A stretch of 64,000 nt of DNA. Source: Hyphomicrobiales bacterium (lineage in GTDB: Bacteria > Pseudomonadota > Alphaproteobacteria > Rhizobiales > Beijerinckiaceae). A program made the translations under genes and the position numbers. How positions within the stretch are numbered: position 1 is the first letter of the stretch; each line of letters starts with the position of its first letter. A model generated the notes under the pieces. It was not told the origin of the DNA. It ran no database searches and saw nothing but the letters and a program-made list of their open reading frames with translations. Of the stretch, positions 24,817 to 34,224 are shown piece by piece. The DNA is taken from NCBI GenBank assembly GCA_930633495.1, contig CAKNFJ010000001.1, positions 5,045,001 through 5,109,000 on the forward strand, read 5' to 3'.

Positions 24817-25463
24817 ACCGTCGCGGCCTTGTCATTGCAACTGGCGCGCTGGCGCTCTCGTTCTTCGTGGGCGGGAGTGTGGCTTACAACGCTCAACAAG
24901 CGCGGAGAGCGCGCGAGATTGCCGCGGCCCGTGCCGAGGCATTGGTGCGGAGCCATTCCCCGGTCCTTGGTCCGCTGAACGCGCCCGTCACAATCGTGGA
25001 ATTCTTCGATCCATCGTGTGAGGCGTGTCGAGCCTTCTATCCGCCCTTGAAGCAGATCATGGGTTTGTTCCCCAACGATGTTCGCCTCGTTATGCGCTAC
25101 GCGGCATTTCACGACGGCTCCGACGCCGCCGTAAAAATCCTTGAAGCGGCTCGCCTTCAGGACAAGTTCGTGCCCGTCCTCGAGGCACTCTTGGAGTTTC
25201 AGCCGGAGTGGGCCGATCACACTGGGCCCGTGTTGGAGAAGGCTTGGGCGCGCGCGAAAGATGCGGGCTTGGATATCGAGCTGGCGAAGCGGGACTGGAC
25301 ACGCGCTGAAATCCAAGCTGCCCTGGATAGCGACACCCGCGACAGCAAATCTCTGGAGGTGACACGCACTCCGACGTTCTTTGTGAACGGCCAACCGCTG
25401 ACCGACTTCGGCCCACAGCAGCTCTACGACATGGTTCGTCGGGAGGTACAGAAGACGAAGTAG
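24813..25463 (+). CDS. DsbA-family thiol:disulfide oxidoreductase
   Basis: 216 residues with an N-terminal TM anchor/signal (about 5-25). The thioredoxin fold has the active site DPSCEACRAF (Cys69, Cys72) and the cis-Pro segment VTRTPTFFVNG. Oxidises periplasmic thiols; partner of the upstream DsbB. It is the last gene of the cassette. Confidence 0.88.
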   Translation: MNRRGLVIATGALALSFFVGGSVAYNAQQARRAREIAAARAEALVRSHSPVLGPLNAPVTIVEFFDPSCEACRAFYPPLKQIMGLFPNDVRLVMRYAAFHDGSDAAVKILEAARLQDKFVPVLEALLEFQPEWADHTGPVLEKAWARAKDAGLDIELAKRDWTRAEIQAALDSDTRDSKSLEVTRTPTFFVNGQPLTDFGPQQLYDMVRREVQKTK

Positions 25464-25481
25464 CGCGGATATTTTCGATGC

Positions 25482-25515
25482 GGTGGCTGGATGAGCCCTG
25501 CGCGCACCAGCCACC
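25482..25515 (+). terminator. Hairpin after the redox cassette
   Basis: GGTGGCTGG / CCAGCCACC is a 9-bp perfect stem with a 16-nt loop, 18 bp after the DsbA-like stop. No U-run. Confidence 0.5.
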
Positions 25516-25619
25516 AATTCGCGATTGTGGAGCTGTACCTTGTCGCGAAGAGCGATCGTAAATTTGCTATTCCGGGTAGCGATACTTGGCCTGCCCCGAT
25601 TGAGTGGTCCGGTTTCAAT

Positions 25620-26433
25620 CTAATGCATGGTCGGCTTCACGGCCACGCTCGGCGTCGGCATGATAGTCGCAGGCGCTGGCGGCTTGTAGCCGAGCGAAGA
25701 GTGCGGGCGCCTGGTGTTGTAGTGCTGGCGCCAGCTCTCGATGACGATCTTCGCCTCCGAGAGGCTGTAGAAGATCTCTCCGTCCAGGAGCTCGTCACGG
25801 AGCTTCGCGTTGAAGCTCTCGCAATAGCCATTTTCCCACGGCGAGCCCGGCTCGATGAAGGCCGTCTTCGCTCCGACGGCTGCGATCCAGTCCCTAACCG
25901 CTTTGGCGACGAACTAACCATTGTCTGAACGCACATGACCCGGCACGCCGCGCATGATGAAGAGGTCGGAGAGAACGTCGATCACATCGGTCGACCTGAG
26001 CCGCCGATCGATGCGGATCGCCAGGCATTCCCGGGTGAACTCGTCGATCACGTTCAACATGCGGAACTTCCGGCCGTTATGGGTACGGTCCTCGACAAAG
26101 TCATAGGACCAGACGTGGTTGGGGTGCTTTGGTCGGAGCCGCACGCAGGATCCGTCGTTCAGCCAGAGGCGTCCCTTCTTCGGCTGCCGCCGAGGCGAGC
26201 CCCTCTCGCCGCCAAATCCGCTCGACGCGCTTGACGTTCACTGCCCAGCCGGCGGCATGCAGCAACGCTGTGATCCGCCGATAGCCGTAGCGCCCATACC
26301 GGGTGGCGAGCTCAACAATGTCGGCCGTTAAGACCGCCTCGTCGGCGCGACCCAGCGGCTGCTTTCGCTGCGTCGAACGATGCTGCCCCAGGACCCGGCA
26401 CGCCAGTCGCTCCGAAACCCGGAGCTTCACCAC
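25620..26433 (-). pseudogene. IS3-family orfB transposase, frameshifted and with an internal stop
   Basis: The HTH_21/rve-type integrase is readable in pieces. The first piece has ELATRYGRYGYRRITALLHA (ends near 26101). The second (25914-26144, another frame) has PNHVWSYDFVEDRTHNGRK and HVRSDNG followed by a TAG at 25914-25916. After the stop the same frame continues with FVAKAVRDWIAAVG, ENGYCESFNAKLRDE to 25620. The expected DNGPEFV is disrupted at the stop, so the transposase is inactive. Confidence 0.8.
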
Positions 26434-26468
26434 GACATGCTCGACACAGCGACGACGCCGGGCGGGGC

Positions 26469-26762
26469 TCAGAAGTTTCCCGAGGCGGCCTCTTTGAGAA
26501 TGAGCTTCTCAAGCGTGAGGTCCGAGACCGCCTTGCGAAGCCGCTCGTTCTCCTTCTCGAGGTCCTTCAACCGCTTCACCTGATCACTCTTCAGGCCGCC
26601 GAACTCCTTGCGCCAACGATAATAGGTGAAGGCCGTCACACCGATCGTGCGGATCGCCTCGGCAACCGGCCGGCCCTGAGACAACAACACATCGACCTGT
26701 CGCAGCTTCGCGACAATCTCTTCAGGCTTATGCTTCTTCTGCGCCATAGCGGCTTCCTCCAA
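26469..26762 (-). CDS. IS3-family orfA protein
   Basis: 97 residues. A helix-turn-helix region (EEIVAKLRQVDVLLSQGR, FTYYRWRKEFGGL) and a leucine-zipper segment (LKDLEKENERLRKAVSDLTL) are typical of IS3 OrfA. It is intact, but its partner OrfB is broken. Confidence 0.85.
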   Translation of the reverse strand: MEEAAMAQKKHKPEEIVAKLRQVDVLLSQGRPVAEAIRTIGVTAFTYYRWRKEFGGLKSDQVKRLKDLEKENERLRKAVSDLTLEKLILKEAASGNF

Positions 26763-26810
26763 GGCTCAAAAGCCTACTTCACGGAGGACCACTTTTCAGG
26801 GGGCAGGCCA

Positions 26811-27660
26811 TTCTCGTCGGTTCTCGGCCTGATCGTCGGCGTCACCCGGCTGAGCAGCAATCCGCTCGCCGCCGGGACTTGCCGTGTCTGGGTGGAGATC
26901 GCGCGCAACTCACCGCCGATCGTGCTGCTGATCTTCCTCTATTCGCTGTGGTGGAAGGTGTTTCCGCCGGTCGGAGAGGCGCTCAATCCGCTCCCTGGCG
27001 TCTTTGCCTCGATGCGCGGCTTCGTTGTTCCAGCCGCCCGCTTTGAATTCGATAGCGCAGGAGCTGCTCTTGTCTTCGCCGCGATGCTGCTCGGCGTCGT
27101 CGCCTGGCGGGCAGGCTCGCTTCAACGCTTCCGGAGCGGAATGGCATGGGGAGGGGCTGCCCTGCTGCTGCTCGGTCTCTGGTCGGCGGATTTCGCGTTC
27201 TCGGTCGATTGGCCAGTCTTCACCGGTTCGAACTTTCGAGGCGGCCTGGAGCTGACACCGGAACTCAGCACCATCCTGATCGGCCTGACCATCTACCACC
27301 GGCTTCATCGCCGAGATCGTCCGCGGCGGCGTCCTGTCGGTCGGCGCCGGGCAGTGGGATGCCGGCCGCTCGCTCGGCCTGTCCCGAACCCAGATCCTGC
27401 GGCTGATTGTGATCCCGCAAATGCTGCGGGTGATCGTGCCGCCGCTCAACAGCCAGTACATCAACGTCGTCAAGAATTCGACGCTGGCGATCGCCGTCGG
27501 CTATCCGGATTTCCTCGCGGTGATGAACACGATCATCAGCAAGTCCAGCCATTCGATCGAAGGCGTCTTCATCATCCTGGGGGTCTACCTTTCCCTCAAC
27601 CTGACCCTGTCGAGCGCGGCCAATTGGTACAACCGCCGCATCGCGATCGTGGAACGTTGA
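26811..27660 (+). pseudogene. aapQ: Amino-acid ABC permease AapQ, 5'-truncated and frameshifted
   Basis: A permease for general L-amino acid uptake. The reading frame begins at the IS3 border with GLIVGVTRLSSNPLAAG and lacks the N-terminal TM part. It continues through RNSPPIVLLIFLYSLWW to ILIGLTIYH, where one extra base near 27292-27297 shifts the frame. It resumes as TGFIAEIVRGGVLSVGAGQW (EAA-loop region) to a stop at 27660. Both defects make it non-functional, although aapM and aapP downstream are intact. Confidence 0.82.
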
Positions 27661-27664
27661 AACC

Positions 27665-28768
27665 GTGAAGACGATATCGCTCCCTATCCCCGAGGCTCCT
27701 GTGCCGACGAACGCATGGTCTGCGCTGCTCCCGGCTTCCTTGCGGCGGAGTGGCAAGCTCCTGTTCGGCTCGCCGCTGAATGCCGTCCTGACGCTGGTCT
27801 TCAGCGCATTAATCCTGGTTGCCGTGCCGCCCATGCTGCGCTGGCTCGTGCTCGACGCGGTCCTGTTCAATCCGGACCTCGCGGCCTGCCGTGCGGCATC
27901 TGGCGCCTGCTGGAGCTTCATCTACGCCAAGTCGGGACAGCTCCTGTTCGGCATCTATCCGGTCGACGAGCGCTGGCGACCTGCTCTGGTCTGCCTTCTG
28001 ATCCTGGCGTTGCTCGGCTGGTCGGTTCGGCCGGCGAGCTGGACACCGCGGCTGGTCTGGCTATGGGCCGCGGCGCTCATGCTCATCGTCTGGTTGATGG
28101 GCGGTGGCCTGGGGCTCGAAGAAGTCCCGACCTCGGCCTGGGGTGGCTTGCCGGTGACGTTGATCCTCACCGTCGTCGCCATCGGGATCGCCTTTCCGGT
28201 CGGCATCCTGCTGGCGCTAGCGCGCCGCTCTGCCATGCCCGTCGTCAGGATCGGGGCGGTGGTCGCAATCGAGTCGGTCCGCGGCCTGCCGCTGCTCTCG
28301 ATCCTCTTCGTCGCCTCGATCATGCTGCCGCTGTTCCTGCCGGAGGCGCTGCTGCCCGACAAGTTCGTGCGCGCCCTCGTCGCCTTGACGATCTTCGCGG
28401 CGGCCTATCTCGCCGAAGTGATCCACGGCGGGCTGCAAGCGATCCCGAAAGGGCAATATGAAGCTGCCGCGGCGCTCGGTCTGCCGTTCTGGCGCACGCA
28501 ATATCTCGTCATCCTGCCGCAAGCGATCAGGGTGGTGATCCCGGCCCTGGCGAACACGATCATCGTGATGATCAAGAACACCAGCCTCGTGCTCGTGGTT
28601 GGGCTGTTCGACCTGATCAGCTCGGGCAAGGCGGCTCTCGCCGATCCGGCCTGGCCGTCGCCGGCTGCCGAAACCTTCCTGTTTATCGGCGCGATCTTCT
28701 TCGCGCTGTCCTTCTCCTTCGCCCGCTTCGCCGATTTCCTCGAGCGGCGCGGTCCCGCTGCTCATTAG
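27665..28768 (+). CDS. aapM: Amino-acid ABC transporter permease AapM
   Basis: 367 residues from GTG 27665, which lies just after the aapQ stop. Several TM helices; the BPD/EAA loop reads [22 protein letters not shown]. It pairs with AapQ and the ATPase AapP to import polar and other L-amino acids. With AapQ broken and the binding protein AapJ absent, this permease likely has no complete transporter unless other copies exist. Confidence 0.88.
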   Translation: MKTISLPIPEAPVPTNAWSALLPASLRRSGKLLFGSPLNAVLTLVFSALILVAVPPMLRWLVLDAVLFNPDLAACRAASGACWSFIYAKSGQLLFGIYPVDERWRPALVCLLILALLGWSVRPASWTPRLVWLWAAALMLIVWLMGGGLGLEEVPTSAWGGLPVTLILTVVAIGIAFPVGILLALARRSAMPVVRIGAVVAIESVRGLPLLSILFVASIMLPLFLPEALLPDKFVRALVALTIFAAAYLAEVIHGGLQAIPKGQYEAAAALGLPFWRTQYLVILPQAIRVVIPALANTIIVMIKNTSLVLVVGLFDLISSGKAALADPAWPSPAAETFLFIGAIFFALSFSFARFADFLERRGPAAH

Positions 28769-28779
28769 GAGACGCCAGC

Positions 28780-29583
28780 ATGACCTTGGCCATGGCCGAA
28801 AACAGGATCGACATCCGCCCTGCGGCGCTGAAGCCGACCTCGCTCAACACCGCGACGGCGGTGGAGATGATCGGCGTCAACAAATGGTTCGGCGAGTTCC
28901 ACGTGTTGCGCGACATCAATCTCAAAGTATCGCGCGGCGAGAAGCTCGTGATCTGCGGCCCGTCCGGCTCCGGCAAGTCGACGATGATCCGCTGCATCAA
29001 TCGGCTCGAGGAGCATCAGAAGGGCCAGATCATCGTCGACGGCACCGAACTCACCAACGACCTCAAGAAGATCGACGAAATCCGCCGCGACGTCGGCATG
29101 GTGTTCCAGCACTTCAACCTGTTCCCGCATCTGACGATCCTGGAGAACCTGACCCTGGCGCCGATCTGGGTTCGCAAGATGCCCAAGAAGGACGCCGAGG
29201 AGATCGCGATGCACTACCTCAAGCGCGTCAAGATCCCCGAGCAGGCGTTGAAGTATCCGGGCCAGCTCTCCGGCGGACAGCAGCAGCGCGTCGCCATCGC
29301 CCGCTCTTTGTGCATGAGCCCGAAGATCATGCTGTTCGACGAGCCGACCTCGGCGCTCGATCCGGAGATGGTCAAGGAGGTGCTCGACACCATGGTGTCG
29401 CTGGCGGAGGAGGGCATGACCATGCTCTGCGTCACCCATGAGATGGGCTTCGCCCGCCAGGTCGCGGACCGGGTCATCTTCATGGATGCCGGCCAAATCG
29501 TCGAGATGAACACCCCGGACGAGTTCTTCAGGAACCCGCAGCACGAGCGCACCAAGCTCTTCCTCAGCCAGATCCTGCACTGA
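28780..29583 (+). CDS. aapP: Amino-acid ABC transporter ATP-binding protein AapP
   Basis: 267 residues with Walker [11 protein letters not shown]-loop [11 protein letters not shown], signature LSGGQQQR, Walker [14 protein letters not shown] and the H-loop VTHEMG. Twelve bp after aapM. Cytoplasmic, energises amino-acid uptake. Intact. Confidence 0.93.
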   Translation: MTLAMAENRIDIRPAALKPTSLNTATAVEMIGVNKWFGEFHVLRDINLKVSRGEKLVICGPSGSGKSTMIRCINRLEEHQKGQIIVDGTELTNDLKKIDEIRRDVGMVFQHFNLFPHLTILENLTLAPIWVRKMPKKDAEEIAMHYLKRVKIPEQALKYPGQLSGGQQQRVAIARSLCMSPKIMLFDEPTSALDPEMVKEVLDTMVSLAEEGMTMLCVTHEMGFARQVADRVIFMDAGQIVEMNTPDEFFRNPQHERTKLFLSQILH

Positions 29584-29713
29584 GGAGAAACGGGACGCAG
29601 AACCGATGGACAGCAGCAAGCGAGAGCTGTTGATCTTCACTAAGTGGGAAATGCAGCAAGCACGCCAAAGATGCGATCGTGCCAGTCCTGCCCTGCAAGG
29701 CACTTTGATCTAC
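29584..29713 (+). other. Aap downstream junction, no convincing gene
   Basis: An ATG at 29606 opens MDSSKRELLIFTKWEMQQA, possibly the beginning of the gene that originally followed aapP, now running into unrelated DNA. I see nothing else here. Confidence 0.3.
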
Positions 29714-30070
29714 TCACTCCGGTCGATGTTTCGCGCCTGCGATCGTTTCCGTTGCCGCTACGATGCGTTTCAGGGGAGTGATGAAATCGGGAATGTCGAC
29801 TAAAGCAAGAAGAAGGCCCGCGATCCAGAAGATGTGCATGTGCGTGAACATGGCCAGCAATCCCAGCACGCAAACGATCTGCAATTGCACCTTATTATGA
29901 GCAATCCGATCCGGCAGGACGTGCAGGTGCAAATACAGAATACCAATTGCCAAGACGAAGATGGCCAAAAAAATGCCCATCGCAACCAGGAGCCAGTCCG
30001 TTTCACCGGGGCCGGCGAGGAATGCCGGCAAATGAGTCGAGGCGGCTGCTGGATGAATGGCTTGGCTCAT
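29714..30070 (-). CDS. Three-TM membrane protein of unknown function
   Basis: 118 residues from ATG 30070 with a strong CGGAGG site. After LPAFLAGPGETD come three hydrophobic helices: LLVAMGIFLAIFVLAIGILYLHLH, VQLQIVCVLGLLAMFTHMHI and FWIAGLLLALVDIPDF. His residues cluster in the membrane (LHLHVLP, THMHIFW). It is divergent from the CueR-type promoter and copZ-copA, so it may be part of copper handling. Not recognised. Confidence 0.65.
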   Translation of the reverse strand: MSQAIHPAAASTHLPAFLAGPGETDWLLVAMGIFLAIFVLAIGILYLHLHVLPDRIAHNKVQLQIVCVLGLLAMFTHMHIFWIAGLLLALVDIPDFITPLKRIVAATETIAGAKHRPE

Positions 30071-30221
30071 AAGTCCTCCGATGCTGGAACTGCCGAGCTT
30101 TCTGAAGCAATCTAACATCTGCCGCTCGCGCAGCTATTGTCCCCTTGGACAAGATACTCGCGCTCACCAGCCCCGCGTTTGGCGCTCTCAGAAAGCACTC
30201 GAACGCGAATGCAACATGCCC

Positions 30222-30252
30222 TTGACCTTCCCATTATGGGAAGCCGTAGAGT
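30222..30252 (+). promoter_or_regulatory. CueR-type promoter for copZ-copA
   Basis: TTGACC (30222-30227), 19-bp spacer with the dyad CCTTCCCATTATGGGAAG, TAGAGT (30247-30252). This matches the CueR operator pattern; copZ starts 37 bp downstream. No cueR gene lies in the window. Confidence 0.75.
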
Positions 30253-30288
30253 GCTGTAATCGTCAATTTTTTTTGGGACATCGCAGCT

Positions 30289-30555
30289 ATGTGCTCCTGC
30301 CAGCAACATTCCGGAACCGCAGCCAAGGCAACCGGCGCGCCTGAGGGCGCGATCAGCTTTCGCGTCGAGGACATGACCTGCGGCCATTGCGCCGGCACGA
30401 TCAAGAAGGCGATCGAGGATCAATTGCCCGGAACCGCGGTCACCGCCGACCCGGCTTCGAAGCTCGTCAGCGTCGTCGGCGCGGCCGATTTCTCCGCCGT
30501 TAGGTCGATCGTGGCGGGCGCCGGATACACTCCCGGCGCGGAAAGCATCGGCTGA
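30289..30555 (+). CDS. copZ: CopZ-like copper chaperone (HMA domain)
   Basis: 88 residues. An N-terminal segment with MCSCQQHSG adds a second cysteine pair. The HMA domain has MTCGHCAGTIKKAIE with the Cu(I)-binding C-x2-C. Cytoplasmic. It probably passes Cu(I) to the ATPase encoded 79 bp downstream. Confidence 0.85.
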   Translation: MCSCQQHSGTAAKATGAPEGAISFRVEDMTCGHCAGTIKKAIEDQLPGTAVTADPASKLVSVVGAADFSAVRSIVAGAGYTPGAESIG

Positions 30556-30561
30556 TCGCGG

Positions 30562-30587
30562 GCGGCCGGCGCGAACCCGCCGGCCGC
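30562..30587 (+). terminator. Hairpin between copZ and copA
   Basis: GCGGCCGGCG / CGCCGGCCGC, 10-bp stem with a 6-nt loop. No U-run; it could attenuate copA relative to copZ or stabilise the copZ end. Confidence 0.4.
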
Positions 30588-30633
30588 TCACGCATTGGCA
30601 AGGCAAAGGGGCAGGAGAGCAAAGCGGCGAGCC

Positions 30634-33009
30634 ATGGCAGATCATCAGCATCACGCCGGTCACCGGCACGACGACCATTCACACCACCATGGCCATTCTC
30701 ATGGCGCGGGGGAGAGTGTGAAGGATCTGGTCTGCGGAATGACCGTCGATCCCGCCACGGCAAAGCATCGCGCCGCTCATGCGGGGCAGACCTATTTCTT
30801 CTGCTCCGCCGGCTGCCAGAACAAGTTCGACGCCGATCCGGCAGCCTATGCCGGCGAGAAAGCCGAGGCGCCTGTCGCAAAGCCGGCGCCCACGGGCGCG
30901 ATCTACACCTGCCCGATGCATCCCCAGATCCGCCAGCCCGGCCCGGGCAATTGCCCGATCTGCGGCATGGCGCTGGAACCGGAGATCGCGACAGTTCAGG
31001 AAGGACCTAGCGCCGAACTCGTCGACATGACCCGCCGGTTTTGGGTGGGTCTCGTGCTCGCCCTGCCAGTGTTCGTGCTGGAGATGGGCGGGCATCTCGT
31101 CGATCTACACATGCTGCTCAGCCAGCAGAGCTCGAACTGGCTGCAGCTGGTCCTGGCGACGCCGGCCGTGCTCTGGGCTGGCTGGCCGTTCTTCCAGCGG
31201 GCCTGGGCCTCGCTCGTCAACCGCAGCCTGAACATGTTCACGCTGATCGCGATGGGCACCGGCGTCGCCTGGGCCTACAGCGTCGTCGCGACCGTCGCTC
31301 CGAACCTGTTCCCGGAAACGCTTCGCTCCGCGGAAGGCGCGGTCGCAGTCTATTTCGAGGCGGCGGCCGTGATCACGGTTCTGGTGTTGTTGGGCCAGGT
31401 CCTCGAATTGCGGGCCCGCGAGCAGACGGGCGGCGCGATCCAGGCCTTGCTCGACCTCGTGCCGAAGACGGCCCGGCGGGTGCGCGACGACGGCGAGGAC
31501 GAGGATATCAACCTGGACGCGGTCCATGTCGGGGACCGCTTGCGGGTCCGCCCGGGCGAGACGGTTCCGGTCGATGGCGAACTGATCGAAGGCCGCAGCT
31601 CGATCGACGAATCCATGGTCACGGGTGAATCGATGCCGGTCACCAAGGAGGTCGGCGCGACCCTGATCGGCGGCACGCTCAATACCACCGGCGGCTTCAT
31701 CATGCGCGCCGGCAAGGTCGGCAGCGACACCATGCTGGCCCGGATCGTCTCGATGGTGGCGGAGGCCCAGCGCTCGCGGGCACCGATCCAGCGCCTGGCG
31801 GACCAGGTGTCCGGCTGGTTCGTTCCGCTCGTCATCGTCATTGCCATCGTCGCTTTCGCCGCCTGGATGGCGTTCGGGCCGGAGCCGCGCTTCGCGCATG
31901 GGCTGGTCGCCGCCGTCGCCGTGCTGATCATCGCCTGTCCCTGCGCGCTCGGTTTGGCGACGCCGATGTCGATCATGGTCGGGGTCGGGCGCGGCGCGCA
32001 TCTCGGCGTACTGATCAAGAATGCCGAGGCGCTGGAGCGCTTCGAGAGGGTCGATACCCTCGTCGTCGACAAGACCGGTACGCTGACCGAAGGCAAGCCA
32101 CGGCTGACCGGGCTGAAGCCGGTTGGCGCAATCGCGGAGAGTGAGCTGCTGCGGCTCGCCGCTTCGCTCGAGCGGGCGAGCGAGCACCCGCTCGCCGCCG
32201 CGATTGTCGATGCCGCCAAGGAACGTGGCCTCGCCCTGGCCGAGGCGCAGGATTTCGACAGCCCGGTCGGTAAGGGGGTAACGGGGACCGTCGAAGGTCG
32301 CGCGCTGGTGATTGGCAGCCACCGGATCATGACTGAGGCTGGTATCGACACCGCGGCTCAGGCAGCCGAGGCGGAAACGCTGCGCGCCGAGGGCGGCACA
32401 GTGATTTTTGTGGCGATCGATGGCCGCGTCGCCGGACTGCTGACAATCTCTGATCCGGTCAAGCAGACCACCCCGAGAGCGATCAAGTCGCTGAAAAGCG
32501 CCGGTATTCGGGTGGTCATGCTGACCGGCGACAACAAGACGACGGCACAAGCGGTCGCGCGCCGGCTCGGTATCGACGAGGTCGAGGCCGAGGTCCTGCC
32601 CGAGGACAAGAGCGTAGTCGTCAGCAAGTTTCGTTCGCAAGGCAGGGTGGTCGCGATGGCCGGCGACGGCGTGAATGACGCGCCTGCGCTGGCGGCGGCG
32701 GATGTCGGGATCGCGATGGGCACGGGCACGGACGTCGCGATCGAAAGTGCCGGCGTAACCCTGCTCAAAGGCGACCTTGAGGGCATCGTGCGCGGGCTTC
32801 AGCTCAGCCGGGCGACGATGAGCAATATCCGGCAGAACCTGTTCTTCGCCTTCATCTACAATGCGGCGGGCGTCCCAATCGCCGCAGGCGTGCTCTATCC
32901 GATATTCGGATTGCTGTTGTCGCCGATCATTGCGGCGGCGGCGATGGCTTTGTCCTCGGTCAGCGTGATTGCAAACGCCCTGCGGTTACGCACCGTCTCT
33001 CTGGAATAA
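30634..33009 (+). CDS. copA: Cu(I)-exporting P1B-type ATPase with YHS and heavy-metal-binding domains
   Basis: 791 residues from ATG 30634. The N-terminus is His-rich (1-23), then a YHS domain ([12 protein letters not shown] ... [11 protein letters not shown], 29-72), then [20 protein letters not shown] (91-110), a second metal site. Core motifs: TGES, CPC (435-437), DKTGT with Asp479, and [10 protein letters not shown]. This layout fits copper exporters of the CopA/CopB type found in Rhizobiales. It shares the copZ promoter and is likely induced by Cu(I). Confidence 0.92.
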   Translation: MADHQHHAGHRHDDHSHHHGHSHGAGESVKDLVCGMTVDPATAKHRAAHAGQTYFFCSAGCQNKFDADPAAYAGEKAEAPVAKPAPTGAIYTCPMHPQIRQPGPGNCPICGMALEPEIATVQEGPSAELVDMTRRFWVGLVLALPVFVLEMGGHLVDLHMLLSQQSSNWLQLVLATPAVLWAGWPFFQRAWASLVNRSLNMFTLIAMGTGVAWAYSVVATVAPNLFPETLRSAEGAVAVYFEAAAVITVLVLLGQVLELRAREQTGGAIQALLDLVPKTARRVRDDGEDEDINLDAVHVGDRLRVRPGETVPVDGELIEGRSSIDESMVTGESMPVTKEVGATLIGGTLNTTGGFIMRAGKVGSDTMLARIVSMVAEAQRSRAPIQRLADQVSGWFVPLVIVIAIVAFAAWMAFGPEPRFAHGLVAAVAVLIIACPCALGLATPMSIMVGVGRGAHLGVLIKNAEALERFERVDTLVVDKTGTLTEGKPRLTGLKPVGAIAESELLRLAASLERASEHPLAAAIVDAAKERGLALAEAQDFDSPVGKGVTGTVEGRALVIGSHRIMTEAGIDTAAQAAEAETLRAEGGTVIFVAIDGRVAGLLTISDPVKQTTPRAIKSLKSAGIRVVMLTGDNKTTAQAVARRLGIDEVEAEVLPEDKSVVVSKFRSQGRVVAMAGDGVNDAPALAAADVGIAMGTGTDVAIESAGVTLLKGDLEGIVRGLQLSRATMSNIRQNLFFAFIYNAAGVPIAAGVLYPIFGLLLSPIIAAAAMALSSVSVIANALRLRTVSLE

Positions 33010-33011
33010 GA

Positions 33012-33040
33012 GCAGTCCTTCAACGGCTTAATGGGACTGC
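33012..33040 (+). terminator. Possible hairpin after copA
   Basis: GCAGTCC / GGACTGC with a 15-nt loop, 3 bp after the copA stop. Short stem, no U-run. Confidence 0.35.
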
Positions 33041-33132
33041 GTTGATCCCGTCCGGCACCTGGCACAGGACGACGGTTGCCTCCCGCTGATGCCCGACCTA
33101 CACCGCGCCATTCAACCGAACGGGCCTCAATC

Positions 33133-33654
33133 GTGAGCTTGTTGCAAAGCGTCCTTGTTCCCAAACTCAGCCCGACCAAGTCTTTCGGTGTCTACCAACG
33201 CTGGATCCACTGGCTCGTGCCGTTGTTGTGCATTGCCCAGGTCCCTACATCCTGGGCAATCCAACGCACCCATATGGCACATGGCTTCACGAAGCCTGCC
33301 CCGCTCGATCTGTTTTTGCACCAGGTCCATGCCTGGATGGGTTGGCTGGTCATGGGATTGGCGCTGATCCAGATCGCGCTGCGCTATCTCTATGGCCGCC
33401 CTTCCCTTGAAGGGTTGTCGCCACCCGAACGGTGGGCCGCGACGGGCGTTCATGTTGCCCTGTACGGCGTTCTGCTGCTTCTGCCGTTTACGGGTACGAT
33501 TGCGATGTATCTTAGCTTCCGCGCCGCGCCGGTTCATCGATGGCTCAGCTGGGCGCTGCTTGTACTGGCGCTGTTCCATGTTGCCGGCGCGCTGTGGCAC
33601 CATTTCTATCGCCGCGACGATATCCTGCGCCGTATGCTGACTAGCCAAAGGTGA
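33133..33654 (+). CDS. Cytochrome b561-family membrane protein
   Basis: About 173 residues from GTG 33133; the start is uncertain because no good ribosome site is visible. Four TM helices with heme-ligand candidates in RWIHWLVPLL, HQVHAWMGW and FHVAGALWHHF. Bacterial cytochrome b561 proteins move electrons between quinone and periplasmic acceptors. It follows the copper ATPase by 123 bp and may be in a copper-linked redox set. Confidence 0.8.
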   Translation: MSLLQSVLVPKLSPTKSFGVYQRWIHWLVPLLCIAQVPTSWAIQRTHMAHGFTKPAPLDLFLHQVHAWMGWLVMGLALIQIALRYLYGRPSLEGLSPPERWAATGVHVALYGVLLLLPFTGTIAMYLSFRAAPVHRWLSWALLVLALFHVAGALWHHFYRRDDILRRMLTSQR

Positions 33655-33719
33655 GATCACGAAGCAGCGATTTTGCTTGCTCCCGGTCAAACAGCCGCAG
33701 TTTTCGCCCTTTTGCGATA

Positions 33720-33736
33720 TCTGACGGTATGTCAGA
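33720..33736. promoter_or_regulatory. Dyad TCTGAC-GGTAT-GTCAGA upstream of the cus-type cluster
   Basis: A 6-5-6 inverted repeat ending 9 bp before the ATG at 33746. A possible operator or RNA hairpin over the ribosome site. Confidence 0.35.
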
Positions 33737-33745
33737 ACAGGTGCC

Positions 33746-34096
33746 ATGAAGTTTCGACTTCTCACGAATGTGTTGGTCCTGGGGCTGTTCGTCACGGCCA
33801 CGATGTTGGTCGCCCTGGTGGCGCCGGCAAAGGCCGGTTATGCCCGCATGGACAGCGAGACAATGGCGACCATGTCGCCTGAGATGCCGTGCTGCCCCAA
33901 TCCGAAAGACAAGCAACCGGATTGCACCACGAACTGCCCGGCCTTGAGCTTCTGCCTGGCCAAGAGCTTCGCGAGCGAACCCACGGCGTTTGACCTAGTT
34001 GTTCAACCTGTTGTCGTAGTGCTCGGGCTTGCGGGCAATGAGGCCGCACGCCTCTCACAGCCGAGCGAGCCACCCGCCCGACCTCCACGAACCTGA
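33746..34096 (+). CDS. Cys-rich secreted protein ahead of the Cus cluster
   Basis: 116 residues. A Sec signal ends near VAPAKAG. The mature part has Met residues (MDSETMATMSPEM) and a Cys cluster (CCPNPKDKQPDCTTNCPALSF). The tail PSEPPARPPRT is like the other DUF2946-like proteins here. The Cys/Met content suggests Cu(I) binding in the periplasm; no function established. Confidence 0.6.
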   Translation: MKFRLLTNVLVLGLFVTATMLVALVAPAKAGYARMDSETMATMSPEMPCCPNPKDKQPDCTTNCPALSFCLAKSFASEPTAFDLVVQPVVVVLGLAGNEAARLSQPSEPPARPPRT

Positions 34097-34224
34097 GACA
34101 TAGCCGGCGCTCATACGCCGGTTGCGACCGCATGGTGAACCCGGGCGGTCGGTGCGCCGTGGCTAGCGCCACGTTGGAGCTGCACGCGTGAGCGCAGCAG
34201 CCTCTCCGTCTCAGGATCTCGACA

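Larger units (their letters stand above)
25587..26810 (-). mobile_element. IS3-family element, decayed
   Basis: The terminal inverted repeats begin TGGCCTGCCCC on both ends (25587-25597 and the complement of 26800-26810) and share a further GTGGTCC. The element is 1224 bp. orfA is intact, but orfB has a frameshift and a stop codon. Its right end cuts directly into an aapQ gene whose 5' part is missing, so one flank was lost during or after insertion. Confidence 0.8.

Noticed and set aside
31105..32640. Minus-strand 511-codon frame over copA
   Set aside because: Antisense shadow of the copper ATPase.
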